DNA of 64,000 nucleotides from Caenorhabditis remanei (taxonomy: Eukaryota; Nematoda; Chromadorea; Rhabditida; Rhabditidae): positions 496,001 through 560,000 of the forward strand of contig NC_071333.1 of NCBI RefSeq assembly GCF_010183535.1, in the 5' to 3' direction. Both the position numbers and the translations under genes were made by a program. Of this stretch, positions 1 to 12,691 are shown in pieces (position 1 is the first letter of the stretch; each line of letters opens with the position of its first letter). The notes beneath the pieces are model-generated. The model did not search any database and had not been told where the DNA came from. It worked only from the letters and a program-made list of their open reading frames with translations.

Positions 1-91
1 GCCACTGGAGGCGTTGGTTAATAGAGAACCAAACAACAAAAGTAGGAAAACGGGAAACAGCGGGAGATAAATCAATTTAAAAAACTTTCAG

Positions 92-3000
92 GGTGAAAAA
101 AACCAAGGAAGAAGCCACCACCACCAAGATTCTCACCACTGACGGAAACCGAGTAGTTCTTCAACACAAACCATTCCGTGTAGACTTCTACGTAAAGGAT
201 AAGATTGTATCATCTATCAATGCTAAAGAAACTCTTCACTTTGAAGCTTTCAAGAAAAAGGTGTTGTTGACCGACAGAGAGAAGGGATTCTGGGAGGAAA
301 CATGGAAGGACATTAAGGACACCAAACCACATGGATCTTCTTCTGTCGGAGTCGATATTGCATTTGTTGGAGCTAAGCATGTGTTTGGTATACCAGAACA
401 TGCTGAAAGTTATTCATTGAGAGATACCAGGTAAGTGAACGTTTCAATAAAATGCACTGACAGACTTACAGTGGCAAAATGACACTGACAATTTTATTTT
501 ACACTGACCAATTTTTATATAAAATGACAAAGTGATACTGACGATTCTATTGTACACTGACCAATTTTCGTATACAGTGACAAAATGGCACTGACAATTC
601 TATTCTACACTGACAAATTTTCATATTCAATGACAACATGACACTGACAATTCTATTCTACACTGACAAATTTTTATATACAATGACAATATGACACTGA
701 CAATTCTATTTTACACTGACAAATTTTCATATACAATGACAATATGTCACTGACAATTCTACTTTACACTGACCAATTTTGATATACAATGACAAAATGA
801 CACTGATAATTTTATTCTACACTGACAAGTTTTCATATACAATGACAAAATGACACTGACAATTCTATTTTACACTGCCCAGTGACAAAAAAATTTTTGT
901 ATTCAGAAACTATGAGCCTTACCGCCTCTACAACTTGGACGTCTTCGAGTATGAAACCAACTCGCCGATGGCTCTCTATGGTTCCATCCCATATTTGGTT
1001 GGAGTTCACCAAAAACGTTCAGTTGGTGCTCTCTGGCTTAACGCTGCAGAGACGTGGGTTGATATTGAGCCAACTACCGCTGACAAGGGAGGACTCACAA
1101 AAGAAGTTCTTGACGCTGACACCAAACCAAGACAAGTTCCACAACACAATGCTCGATTCTACTCTGAATCTGGACTCATTGACGTTTTCATTACTCTCGG
1201 GCCACAACCAAATGACATTTTCCGTCAGCTGGCCGCTCTCACCGGAGTGACCCCTCTCCCGCCAGCATTTGCTTTGGGATATCATCAATCTAGATGGAAT
1301 TACAAGGATCAAAAGGATGTAAAGGAGGTTCATGATGGATTCGTAAAGAATGATATTCCATTGGATGTTCTGTGGTTGGATATTGAACACACTGACAATA
1401 AGGCGTATTTCACTTTTGATAAAGATGCATTTGCCAAGCCAGAGGAGATGATCAAGGATCTCGCTGACCAGGTGAGTCAAATCAATTTCAAAAATAATCA
1501 AGATCTGAAAATATTTTCAGAATCGTAAACTTGTCACTATTGTTGACCCACATATCAAGAAAGATTCAAAGTACTACATCTACAAAGAAGCTAAGAAAAA
1601 TGTGAGAAAGAAATTGCTCAATTGTTAAAGTCGTCATATTTTTTATTTTCAGAAGTTTCTTGTAAAAGATGCCAAGGATGCCATCTACGAAGGAAATTGC
1701 TGGCCAGGAGACTCCACTTATATTGACTTCTTGAATCCAAAAGCTAGAAAATGGTGGTCCGAGCAATTCGCTTTTGATAAGTACAAGGGAACCAGCAAGG
1801 ATGTTCATATCTGGAACGATATGAATGAGCCATCAGTATTCAACGGACCAGAGATTACCATGCACAAAGACGCAAAGCATTATGACGGATTTGAGCACAG
1901 AGATGTACACAATGTTTACGGATTTCATCAACACTCCTCAACTTTCGATGGACTCAAGGCCAGAAGCAATAATGAAGTCAGACCATTTGTTCTATCTAGA
2001 TCTTTCTTTGCTGGATCACAAAGAACCGCTGCAGTATGGACTGGAGATAACAAGGCTGATTGGGCACATCTCAAGGTAGGTCAAAATAATTGATAACTGA
2101 GAATCTATCATTTTCATGTTTTAGCAATCCATTCCTATGCTTCTCTCACTCTCCACCGCTGGACTCCCATTCGTTGGTGCCGATGTTGGTGGTTTCTTTG
2201 GTAATCCAGATGAAGAACTTCTTGTTAGATGGTACCAAGCTGGAGCCTTCCAACCTTTCTTTAGAGGACACTCCCACCAGGACACCAAAAGACGTGAGCC
2301 ATGGCTGTTTGCTGAGGTAAAAACTCAAAACTAATACAGTCTCAACAAAATAAACTAATTGGAATTCAGAACACCACATCTGCTATCCGAAACGCGATCA
2401 AGACTCGTTATGCATTCCTTCCTTATTGGTACACTCTGTTCTATGAGCACGCAAAGACCGGAAAGCCAGTTATGAGACCATTCTGGATGGAATTCATTGA
2501 AGACGAGCCATCATGGGATGAAGATAGACAATGGATGGTTGGAAGTGGTCTCCTTGTAAAACCAGTGCTTGAGGAGAAGGTTAAGGAGTTATCGATTTAT
2601 TTGCCAGGAAAGAGACAGGTCTGGTACGACTGGCATACTCATAAAGCTAGGCCATCACCAGGAGCGGTTCAAATTCCAGCTGAACTCAACACAATTGGAC
2701 TTTATCAAAGAGGAGGTGAGAATTTAAAATAATAGTTGTCTAATTTTATGTAATTGTGTTTCCAGGAACCATCATTCCAAAACTATCGGAAGTCAAACTG
2801 ACCACCAAAGACAACCACGAACAACCAATCACTCTCTACATTGCTGTCAACCAAAAGGGAGACTTCGCCAACGGAACCATTTATTTAGATGATGGAGAGT
2901 CTTATTCCTATGAGAAAGGAGACTTCGCTTATTGGGGATTCACGTTCAAAAGGTTATTCATAACGACACTTTTTCAGTATTATAGATTTCTTTTCCAGAG

Positions 3001-3248
3001 AACACGACTACTTGCACACCATCACCAACCAGAATCTTGACAAGAAGGGTAAATTTGACAGCGACGTTTACATCGACAAGATTGTTATCCGTGGCGCGAA
3101 ATTCTACCCAAGAAACGCCCACATCTTCCTTGATGACTTCTCTCCAGAAGACCTCGACTTTGAGTTCAACAGAGACAACTTCGTGATGGAAATTGCTAAT
3201 CCAGGAGCGTTTGTCACTAGAGAATTCAGAATCGACCTTCATTCTTAA
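92..3248 (+). CDS. aagr-4: Glucosidase II alpha subunit (GH31), 5'-truncated by window edge
   Basis: ER alpha-glucosidase that trims the inner glucoses from N-glycans of new glycoproteins in the calnexin cycle. Exons: 92-430, 907-1471, 1521-1601, 1653-2075, 2125-2316, 2370-2715, 2766-2952, 2999-3248. All phases agree and give 793 residues. The family is usually over 900 residues, so roughly 130 N-terminal residues, with the signal peptide, lie upstream of base 1; the first base here completes a codon behind an acceptor. GH31 hallmarks are visible: [14 protein letters not shown] near 1812 (the Asp is the catalytic nucleophile), AVWTGDN near 2034, [20 protein letters not shown] near 2177 and QPFFRGHSH near 2250. 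The tail follows mammalian GANAB to the stop. Intron 1 is filled by a minisatellite. Family assignment is firm. The symbol is inferred from X linkage; the other worm paralogue, aagr-3, is the alternative. Confidence 0.93.
455..888. repeat. Minisatellite, ~53 bp unit, in intron 1 of glucosidase II gene
   Basis: About eight tandem, diverged copies of a unit near 53 bp. Each unit alternates the submotifs CACTGACAATTCTATT, CACTGACAAATTTTCATATA and CAATGACAAAATGA. The array fills nearly the whole intron. Short degenerate relatives occur elsewhere in the window. Confidence 0.9.
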
Positions 3249-3718
3249 ATAAGTATATTAGGGTTCATGCCCCTGTCTCGAGTATTATTAATAATTTAAT
3301 CTATTCTATTCTCATCATGTTCTACGGTTGTTTTATTAATTCTATGTGTTCTTTTTCTGAGTAAATATATCTAGTGATTCAACATTCCTCCTCCCCCTTA
3401 AAAAACAACATAGCAGCTGTCTGAGGAGAAAAAGAAGGGATATGAATGGACTCTAAGTAGTGTGTCGGCTATTTTGTGATTAATGAGTAGCACTTACCAA
3501 TTGATGAGAAGTGATAGGAATAGTTGGAAACTTGGTTGTATTCTTTATGAAAAACATATGTGGGTATAGGCATTTTAGTTTGTAGTCAAGTAGTGTATTA
3601 GCTCACCGTGGCCATTGATGAGTCTCAGTCTCAAACATTACAATCTTGTGATTACTAGCAGTAGAAAATGGTACGGTAACCTTAACTTGTTCAGCGTCTT
3701 CTTATTTTGATGAATATA

Positions 3719-3882
3719 GTGAAAATTTTAGTCTGTTTTTGATTTCGGTCATTGTTACTGAAATTTTGGTTAGTGTGATCTTGATTCCGGTCATTGTAAC
3801 TCAAATTTTGGTCAGTGTATTCCAGAGTGTGTCACTGTAAACGTCATTGTACCTGATTTGTTTTCCACTGTAAAGTAAATAT
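3719..3882. repeat. Degenerate TGACAA/TTGTCA-type dispersed satellite
   Basis: Repeats of GGTCATTGTTACTGAAATTT and GTCAGTGTA-like words. In reverse complement these match the CAATGACAA/CACTGACAA words of the minisatellite at 455-888. Short and diverged. Confidence 0.55.
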
Positions 3883-5626
3883 TGGAAGATGGAAATCAGA
3901 TTCAAAAAATTTCGAGAATTTTACGTTTACATTTCCATAAGTAATCAATATACAGTTTCTAACAAAATTTTCTACGTTCAGGTGTTAATGAAAAAAATGT
4001 GGTCTCTTTCTTTTTTCTTAGAACCATTTGGCCTTCGACCCCGCTCTGTTTGTTTTTCTTACTTTCCCCCAATTCCTTTTCATCCGGTTGTAAACTGCAG
4101 AAAAAAAAACAAAGAGAAAAATGACCATGAGATGGGCACTCAGAGAACAAAAAGGGGGGATAGGCATCGTAAATGAGCCGGTAAAACGAGAGAATGATAA
4201 ATATTGGGTCGTTAAGAAAACGAAAAGAGAGGGAAGAGTGCAGATGGTTCACACGTGCTACATCTTCTTTTCATTTCTCACCACATGGGTGGTAACACGA
4301 TTTAAATTCCGATTTCTTTTCATTTTCACATATTTTCTGGTGTCATCATCATCATCATCATCCATGCATGACACATTGGACCCCCATGAGAAAGACCCGA
4401 GGAACCAAAAGCTTTTTTGAGATCTGATCCTGGAGGGTGACTCATCCCTACAACAAATAAACTTTTTGTCCTATCTCTCGAGTTTCTATCACTAATGATA
4501 AATGGATTGGTCCGTCTTATAAAAGCCCTCCAGGTTTTGTTATTTTCGTTCTTCTTTCGTCTTATTTTGCCTTATTTCAAAGTTTTGATCTAATAGTTTT
4601 AATTACACGTTGCCTCTTTTCATATCCTACTTATTTGTCCCAGCCTGTTTCCTATTAGTTCGCTGCCCAAGACATTGTATTACCATAATAGGATGTAAAA
4701 GGTGTGAAAGTGACCCGATTTCCAATTATAAAATTTTGAAATAGAACTATGTCACCTGCGTATGATGAAATGGAGTTGTGTTGTACTTTTGTTGAATGTT
4801 AGATACAGTATTCCTGGACGTTTGGTCTTTTTAACTTTTCTCTCAATTTGAGAGAAAATCCCACAAAATAAGTGCCCCTTGCCTAAATAAATAAAAGAAA
4901 AAATATCTCTATTGTTGTTGCTCTATTGTTTCTTACTATTTTATTCATTTTTACTTTCACTCAGCTGTCAATTCCCTTTAGACGACACACAACAATTTTC
5001 ATGAGAAACATTTGGTATCTCCGATCTCATATCCTCAAACTCAGTGCATATATTCCTTGTTTCTTAGTTTCTGAGTCTCTATCCTAAAATGTCCCGTGGG
5101 GGGCGGGAAGGGACCTTCTCTTTCTGTTTTCCATCTGCCGCCTCTCTTCTCATTTTCTGGGTTTTGTTTTTGCATAATTCTCATCTCACGACGGAAGTCA
5201 AGTCAGAATACGAGGAGGCGGGTAAATTTGTAGCATTTTTATAGTAATTTCTTTGTGGATTCTTAACGGAAAAACATAGAACTCGCTCTCCAGATTTCGA
5301 ATGTTTAAACTGATTTCTTATTGTGCAGATTTCAACTTCTTCATTTTTTACTATGTTTATAAGCACTGATGGCTCAAGCCCTTAGCTCACGTTTCTCATC
5401 TGTAAACTTTAAAATTTTGAAAATTAAGTGCACGGGTTACTGTAGATACTATTCTGAACCCTCCAAATGATATCGCAACCTTTTCTCGATGTTCACCACA
5501 ACCAAAAAACACCAAATCCCCTGTGGAGTATGAATTATGAGAAACACATCATCACTCACGATGCTTCTTCTTATTCTTCTCCATCTCATGTTCCCAGGCA
5601 GTTTCTTCTTGTAGTGTTTACTCACA

Positions 5627-5637
5627 CCCCCCCCCCC
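5627..5637. repeat. Mono-C tract (11 C)
   Basis: Eleven consecutive C on the + strand, that is, a G tract on the other strand. No coding context. Confidence 0.9.
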
Positions 5638-8600
5638 ATGCCCGTCTCAAACTTCTGTTCTGTTCCCACACACGCTTCTTGTTGTCTGTTCCGAGAGAGA
5701 GAAAGTTCGGTTTGAATATTTATATATTTATCTCTTCTTTTTCATGATTGAACCAAATTTTATGAACAGGTTATTCAATGATTTCTGAATTATTTATCTT
5801 CAAACCTTCTGACTTGAACTTTTTCTCAAGCAAAAGAAAAATCTGCAATTCTTTTGAAGCACTTCTTCACACACTATCACGATTTCAGCAACACTTACTT
5901 AATTCTAGCAGTCATTCATAATTCTATTCGCAATAGGAATGGAAACATTGCCGTTATAATATATATTTACTTTTTACCAATCTCATTATTTACATTTTTC
6001 AATTTCACCCCTGGGCAGATTCTTCTTATTCAGTCATCCCATTTTCAATATCTTTTGTGTACAAACCCTGCAAAACCTTAAGAAAATTGGATATCATAAA
6101 AAGGCTAACAATCATTTTAGTCGCTTCCTTTCTCCTTTTTAGTCAGTACAAAAAACGAAAAGGTCTTGCTCATTTTTTCTTATTCTTTTTTGCTTTTCCG
6201 TATAGATATTTGTCCTTTCCTTTATTCTCCTGAGAATATAATTTGAAGAAAAAGAGAACAAGTAGGAAAAAGGATGAAGAAAAGGAAGACGTTCCGTGGA
6301 TGGATCATGCATTTTTAACATTATTTCTTTCATCGTCCCCCATCTGTCATTGAGTGAGGGTGTAAGTCTCCTCCTCCAGTAGCGGGTGGCAAAGGATATA
6401 TGTCTTCGTTTTGGGATGAACTAATTGACATAGAAGTTTTGAAATATTGAGGATAGTCGTTTACTCGAGTTGTTTTCTGAACTCTGCATCATTTTCGATC
6501 GAGTTTACTAGTTTTTTGTTTGTCAGATTTTCATCAGCACTCTTTTCAGTCAGTTTCAGTTAGACAGTATTTGAGTGTTCAATTTTTTGAAAATTAGCGA
6601 ACTTGTTTGCTCAAAGCTTTCTACAGTACAGTAATGCATTCCCTGTTTTTTCAAATTTCACAACTCCGTTATTCTAGTTTTGAGAATTGTATATCTGGAT
6701 GTTTACCATAAACCTATCTCAAAAAACCCTCATTAGTAGCTAATTATTAGATTGTTTCGGTTTCCCACTCTTGTTTCTCTTCTTTTTTAGTTTTCTTGTT
6801 TTCCCTGAAATTGAAAACAAGTAGCCAGAAAAGCAATAGAACTAGCAAAATGTAGTCACGCAAGCAGGTGTCCATAGGCATGTTACTCTTTTCTTCTTCT
6901 CTTGAACACCTCGTAAAAACGGTGTCAACTACTTCTAATCTCGTTTTAATTGTCGTTTAGTGGTGTAACGGTTTAACGGTTTTGGGACAGTTGTCCATTT
7001 AGTAAGTTGCGTTTGATTGTTGAGAGTCATTTAATACTTTAACACGATTTTTTTTTTGATTTTCTTCTTCTTGAAGTGAGAAATGGCCTATAAAATGAAT
7101 GGACAGTGATAATTTGAATAAGCAGTAAACAAATCAAATCTGAATTAGAAATGTTTGGTTTTTTTAATAGACCTTATCTGTTGATCTATTTAGTTCAAGC
7201 ATTTGAAAGTTGTTTTTACCTATTTCCAGAGGAACTAAATACCGCGTTCCCGAAAAAACTATTTTTTCTAATTTCCTTTTCGAAACCAACATTTCCAATT
7301 TCATTTTGTGCTTTTCAGTGAGAAGTGTCACTTTATGACACTTTCTCCTCAAAAAAACAGAAGAAACATTCGGCTTTGTTTCTTGGCGTTTTTAATCAAC
7401 TAAAACGAAACGCCCTCTCCTTCCCGGTTTATAGGCCAAAAAGGTTTTTGGCGCACTCTTTTTTCTATCTCAACCGGCTGCTCTCCCGCTGTGAAGAAGA
7501 AAAGTCATTCAGTCCTTCCTTCCTACTGATGACCTCTCACACATTCATTGTCTTACCCTACTTCTTCGTTTCCAATTCTACTACCACCAGTGTTTGGCGT
7601 ATCATTAAAATTTCCGTGTAAATTGAAACTTGATACCCAAGTATAGAGAGAAGTGGGAGGCAATACAAAAAGAGAGATCGAGAGAAGAGATGTTGCGTAT
7701 CTGTCTCGGTTTTCTTTGATGATTAAAACACATTGAGTAGAAAAAGGAGATGAGAGAAGGAGGAGAAGAAGAAAGGGCGCCCACAATAGAACGTCCTTTT
7801 GTTTCAAAATTTGACACTAATCGGAGTGTTTTTTTGTGTCTCTTTAGAAGTTCCTTTACTTGCATTGGTTTGGTTTCGACTTTTTCAAATCTAAGTATTT
7901 GACGTTTTGACTCCTGTTTGTTTCACATGAACTGATATCCAAGGGCCAGTTTTTAGTGGTTATCAAGTTTGAAAAAAATCTGAAACTAGTAAGGTTTTTG
8001 ATTGGTGATTTCTGGTATTTTTCGTTAAATTTTTCCACGAAGCTTCACAACATCAAGGATTCCCAACTAACTGAATTGTTGTGTTCAGAACAATGATTCC
8101 ACCAGAACTAAACTCACCAAATTGGAAACTCTGATACACTTCCGAACATCGTTAGCCCTCCCTCCTACCCCGGCCTTGTTGCAAAAGTCAAAATTAGACA
8201 TTTTGTTGTTTTTTGTTTGAGGGACACCAATTCTATTATTTATTTATCCCGTTTTTGGCAAGGAAAGAAAGTTTAGTTTTAGTTGAAACAGAAAAAAGGG
8301 AAAAGTGGATGTTTTTCATGAGATGTTTCAATTATTTTTGTTTCCGGATTCTTTCCAGTCACAGGATTGAAAATGATGTGATGTTTTCTTATCCTTCTTT
8401 TCCAAATCTTGACAGATATGTTTTGAGAAAACGATTGTTATCATATCCAATTTTTTCTAAAATCCTTTGATTTAGTATCAACTTACAAAATTTATTACGC
8501 AGTTGTTTTGGCCAGATGGTTTTCTACATAGACCAAGGCAGATGTTTGGAAAATCAGGTAAGCAGAAATTATTGTGTCTAACTATGATTTCATTGAAAAT

Positions 8601-9362
8601 TGGAAGTATCTGAACACATCCTACTCTGAAACTGTCATTGCGGTAATAGAAGACTGCAAAACGTAGTCTGGTGCATGTTATATCTACTAAAATGAAATAA
8701 TTCCTTTTTTTCACTTTTGATTATTCTCATAGTGAATGTAACCTTTGTGAGCATAAAGTAACTCTGCAGGTTGAAATTGAAAAAGTTGATTTTTGACAAT
8801 GCAGTTTTTTCGTTCTCCATTTACTATAAGTTTTATGAAAACCACATTTCAAACGAAAACCTCCTTTCAATAAAATTCCCAGATTTCCTGTTCCGTCTCA
8901 AAAAATTCTATTGCAAACTTTTTTCCTTTCTGAAAATCATTCAAACAGTGATTTCTCTCTCACATGACCTTTTTCCCTCTTTCCCCCCTCTGATTTCATT
9001 TTTCCAAAGACTAACAAATCTCTTCTACCGTGCATAATTGGCATCCTCTATATAATTATGGCCGATGTTTTGTTGTGTGTATGTATTCAATGTTTTTTTT
9101 TGTTGTCAAATCGCTATCCCTTCTTTTTACGTCTTTTGCAACAGAAAATGGCTTTTCTCCATAAAAAAACTAAACATCCGGAATAACCCAAAAGAACCAT
9201 TAGACCTTATTTCACACATGACTAATTTCCTGAATTTCAACTTTTTTTATCTGGAAAAACTTCCGGAGTTCTTATGACACGCCTTCCGTTTTGTGAGGGA
9301 CCCCCCTCTTCGATTCTTTGACCTTGCACATTTCAATAAACATGAACTCCAACTCGTTTCAG

Positions 9363-10535
9363 ATGGACTGTGCAGCAATTTGTTTGCTCACAACTGCTGT
9401 TCAGTTTATCCCATTGTCCTCTACTATCAATTGCACCTATTGCGTTGAAGCCCGCTCTACCTATGAGCATTGCTTTAAGGATGTTATTGAATGTGCTTAC
9501 CGGGATCCCAGCTCTCTTATTATTTGTCTGAATGTTTATGAAAAGAATGGGTAAGTGGAACCTTCTAAATTCGGAGTTTGCAGTCACTATTTTTTTGTTT
9601 TCTTTTTTAAACTTAAATAATTTTAGAGGAGACCCAGCTATTGTTCAGCACACAATTCGATGCATCTCCTATCAAGACTACTATGTTGCAGATGAGTCGA
9701 TTAGACAGGTAGGTAATGAAAAAGTCAGAAATACAATGAGCCAGCAAAAAATTAGATAACAAATTGCTTTTATCATCAATTCGTTCATTTTGTCTCGGAA
9801 GTTTAGTTTTTGTTTCATATCTTCAATACTGGAAAAACAATTCAAAGTTACTGCTTGCCAATTTTTTTCCCAATACATTCCCGGAAAACCGAAACAACCA
9901 AAAATTACAGGTCAGCGCTGGCGGTTCGTGTGCATTTGAGCACATTCAAAAGTGTGAATGTGATGTGTGCCGCTCTCCAACAACCACTACAAGTACGACC
10001 ACAACTACCACTCAAATCACCCCTTCCATGCATAGAAAGTGAGTGATGAAATAGGGAAAAAGAATTCTGGAAAAGAACAGTTGGAGTTGAAAAGAGGGAA
10101 ACTGATCAAGGGGTCACTTATTCAGTTTTAAATGAGATTGGGTAGCAAAAATGATAAAACTTTCAAGTCGAGTTGAAGTGATATGTCGACTTGTTGACTA
10201 AATTCATAAGTCGAGAATCTGGCTCTGCTGAGCGGCATTTCATCGAGCTCCGGGTCTAATTTCATAGCGGGCCAGAGCCAGAGTCGCCCTTTTCAAGTTT
10301 CCATTCAGAAGATCAACAAAACTTCATTGTCACTATTATTTTCAGAAAACACCATCACCACCATCACCACAAAGAGGAATCCAGTCATCATCACAAACAC
10401 GACCAGTTGGTGTACCCAAACAATACATTTGCTCAACAGTACAGGGACAGCGGATATTATCTCAAATCTGGAGTTTGTCAAATGTCAACTTTTTCCTTAC
10501 TTCTGATTTCCATCACGTATTTATTTGTGATCTAG
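9363..10535 (+). CDS. Secreted Cys-rich, His-rich, probable GPI-anchored protein (Ly6-like)
   Basis: Exons 9363-9550, 9627-9708, 9911-10038 and 10346-10535, phases consistent, 195 residues. The ATG follows TCGTTTCAG directly, a likely trans-splice acceptor, so I prefer it to the ATG at 9342. The N-terminus MDCAAICLLTTAVQFIPLSS reads as a signal peptide. About a dozen cysteines follow (INCTYC, HCF, IECAY, IICL, IRCISY, GGSCAF, KCECDVC), suggesting a small disulfide-rich extracellular fold of three-finger/Ly6 style. Then comes a Thr-rich stretch of mucin type, a run of seven His with a second HHHKH cluster, and a hydrophobic C-terminus (STFSLLLISITYLFVI) without a charged tail, typical of a GPI-attachment signal. 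The function is unknown. A metal-binding role for the His cluster is only a guess. Confidence 0.72.
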
Positions 10536-11692
10536 TAAAATTAATACCTGACTAAACAGTTTCTCAAATTGTAATAAGCTAAAAACCCTTTGTGACATAA
10601 TGAGCTTTTTCCCTTTCTTATTTTTTGTCTGATTATCTTTATTTTTGTCCCCCCACCAAACGATCTGCTCTCTGTTCGACCATGTTACCTTTTTCTCCTT
10701 ATACACATTCATCGAACCGTGACGTTTTCGAAAATTCACTTCTCGGGTAGATACAGTATACCTTCTCTGTCAGTTCACATCTATACCCTTTCTTCTCGCA
10801 AACCAAATAAAGACTCCTCAAAAGAATTAATTATATGTTTCATAGTCTTGCAAAAAGGCAAAAAAGACCGCTTCCATTCGCCAAAAAAAGAAGAGGAATA
10901 AAGGGCTCGTCGTTTGCATATGAAAACAGAACACGACAAGTGAGAACACGAAACGATTGTGGGGGTATCATTGATGGGAGAAACCGCCAACGCGATTATT
11001 ATTTTTTTCCTGACACGCGTGTATATAAAAGGGAATTGTTAGTTTCGTTTTGTGTGCTCTCCACTTTTTTTTCTTCTGTTTCAGGATACCTTTTTGTTTT
11101 TTTTTTGCAATGACTGAAATTCAGAAAAGAAGAACTTCTCCTATCATGTTTACTATAGTTTTACTAGTCAATTGAAAGTTATAACAACCCTTCGTGCTAA
11201 GATTTATTAGCCAAGCGAACAACCCCTTCTTTTAAATTTTTTGTTCTTCAAACGTATAATAATGGTCATTCCCTAAGGTTTTCTTCAAAACTCAAACGTT
11301 GCGTATGTTTTATTCCTCGAAAACTGCTTGTGTTAAAAAAATATCATTTTCGATGCTTATTCTTAAAAATAAGAACTTGGATAAAATTTTAATAGCTTCT
11401 GCAAAATTACAAACTTTATTGCTCGACAAATTGTAAGTCTTGGCGACTTTTCCTTTGATCCACAGAATCTTTGAAATAATTGAGTGTAGTTTGAAAAGCA
11501 ATTTTCAGAGACGTCTGATACTGGCAAAACAGTTTTCCATTATCAAAATACTTTTCCGATTGGAAATCGAAAAAAAAACATTACAAAAGATAGAAAGCCA
11601 TCTCTCATATTCTGCTTTCACTTTCCCTAGCTCTCCTTAAAACTAACTTTTTTCTCCGCTCAAATTTCAGTGATTCGATCCAATTTAACAAA
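10536..11692. other. Intergenic, 1.2 kb
   Basis: No supportable exon. It is A+T- and pyrimidine-rich and contains the presumed 3' UTR of the preceding gene and the promoter of the next. A CAAATTTCAG acceptor-like site ends at 11670, a likely trans-splice site for the gene at 11693. Confidence 0.6.
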
Positions 11693-12240
11693 ATGGGTCT
11701 TACCGAATATTCGACTGACAGACCACCAGAGCCACTTTTCATTTTCTCAATCAACGTTAGAAAGGAGGAAATCGGAACCTACATTCATCCTGTTGTCAGA
11801 CGTAAGCTCCCCACTTTTTAAAAAATACGTATTTTAATTCTAGGTCTGAAGCACTTCTACTTCTACCATGGAAAAGAGTTTAACTACGCGATTCACCGCT
11901 TTTATGAATTGGAAAGTCCAGAGTTCACTTGTAAGACCTTTTTCAATTCAACAGTTTCTATTCCTCTATTTCTGTTTTAGACATCATCGACATCACCCGT
12001 CGATTCATTCCCCAACGTCTCCATGAAATTCAACACATTCGTGGAAAGTCACGAGTCGTCAGAATGTACCAGAAAGCAGTAGACAACTTTAGTCTCCTTT
12101 TTTGCCGTGATTTGTTCGCCATCATGCGCTACAAGGAGGACTATTTCAAATTCGAGCGTTTGGAAAACTTCTTGAGCTTTCTGTATGACCCATCAATCAA
12201 TTCGTTGAAAGATGTCAATCTGAAGGCTTTCTTACAATAA
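11693..12240 (+). CDS. Unrecognised small protein, 151 residues
   Basis: Exons 11693-11801, 11844-11930 and 11981-12240, phases consistent. An acceptor-like CAAATTTCAG lies 23 bases before the ATG, and AATAAA at 12287 lies about 50 bases after the stop, so both ends look genuine. The product is cytosolic-looking: no signal peptide, no membrane segment, rich in Tyr, Phe, Arg and His (LKHFYFYHGKEFNYAIHRFY, IIDITRRFIPQRLHEIQHIR, FLSFLYDPSINSLKD). The composition is normal and unlike random A+T-rich ORFs. I do not recognise a domain. It converges with the equally unknown gene on the minus strand, whose stop is 450 bases away. Lineage-specific genes of this size are common in nematodes. Confidence 0.75.
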
Positions 12241-12691
12241 CCTTGTGACCAAAGGAATCAGTTTATTATTATCTTGATGGTTGTGGAATAAACCAGTTTT
12301 CAGTCAATTTTTCTTGGAAAAACGGCGTACTGTAGAATATGTAGTTCTTTGATCAACAACTTTTTTTGAACAAAAATACCAAAATAGTAGTTACTGTAGT
12401 ATTTTTCATTTAACAAAGTTTGTGTTTCAAGAATTCACATCAATCAGTCAACAAAGCGAGCAAGTCCGAATAAGAATTAGCAGGAAGCATCTATCTCACA
12501 GAGAACATACTGAGATTATGAGAGAGGAACATTCACAAAGTTGTTTGAGCGACATGGTGGAAGATTTGGCTAATAGAGGAAGAAATCTACAAGTAATAAT
12601 AATCCCAGGTGAAAGCAAGCAGTGTACAACGACTAGTAAGAATAGATAGCAGATAATTACAAAGAAAGGTGAAACGAGATATTCTAAAAAT
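12241..12691. other. Convergent intergenic space
   Basis: 3' flanks of two convergent genes. The poly(A) signal AATAAA at 12287-12292 serves the + strand gene. An open frame at 12422-12649 (+) has no acceptor or start context and was not accepted. Confidence 0.55.

Larger units (their letters stand above)
3249..9362. other. Gene-free 6.1 kb between glucosidase II and Ly6-like gene
   Basis: I see no exon chain that can be supported here. Open frames reach at most about 98 codons and carry Phe/Leu/Lys/Ser-rich translations typical of A+T-rich noncoding DNA. Contents include the 3' UTR of the upstream gene, a degenerate GTCATTGTA/GTCACTGTA repeat near 3720-3880, a short TCA run near 4345, an 11-C tract at 5627-5637, and many pyrimidine-rich stretches. 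The last part is presumably the promoter of the gene starting at 9363. Confidence 0.6.

Noticed and set aside
455..888. CRISPR-like regular repeat
   Set aside because: Eukaryotic context, units tandem without unique spacers; it is a minisatellite.
1019..1501. Minus-strand ORF of 160 codons opposite glucosidase II exons
   Set aside because: Antisense shadow of a well-supported GH31 exon; no splice or start support of its own.
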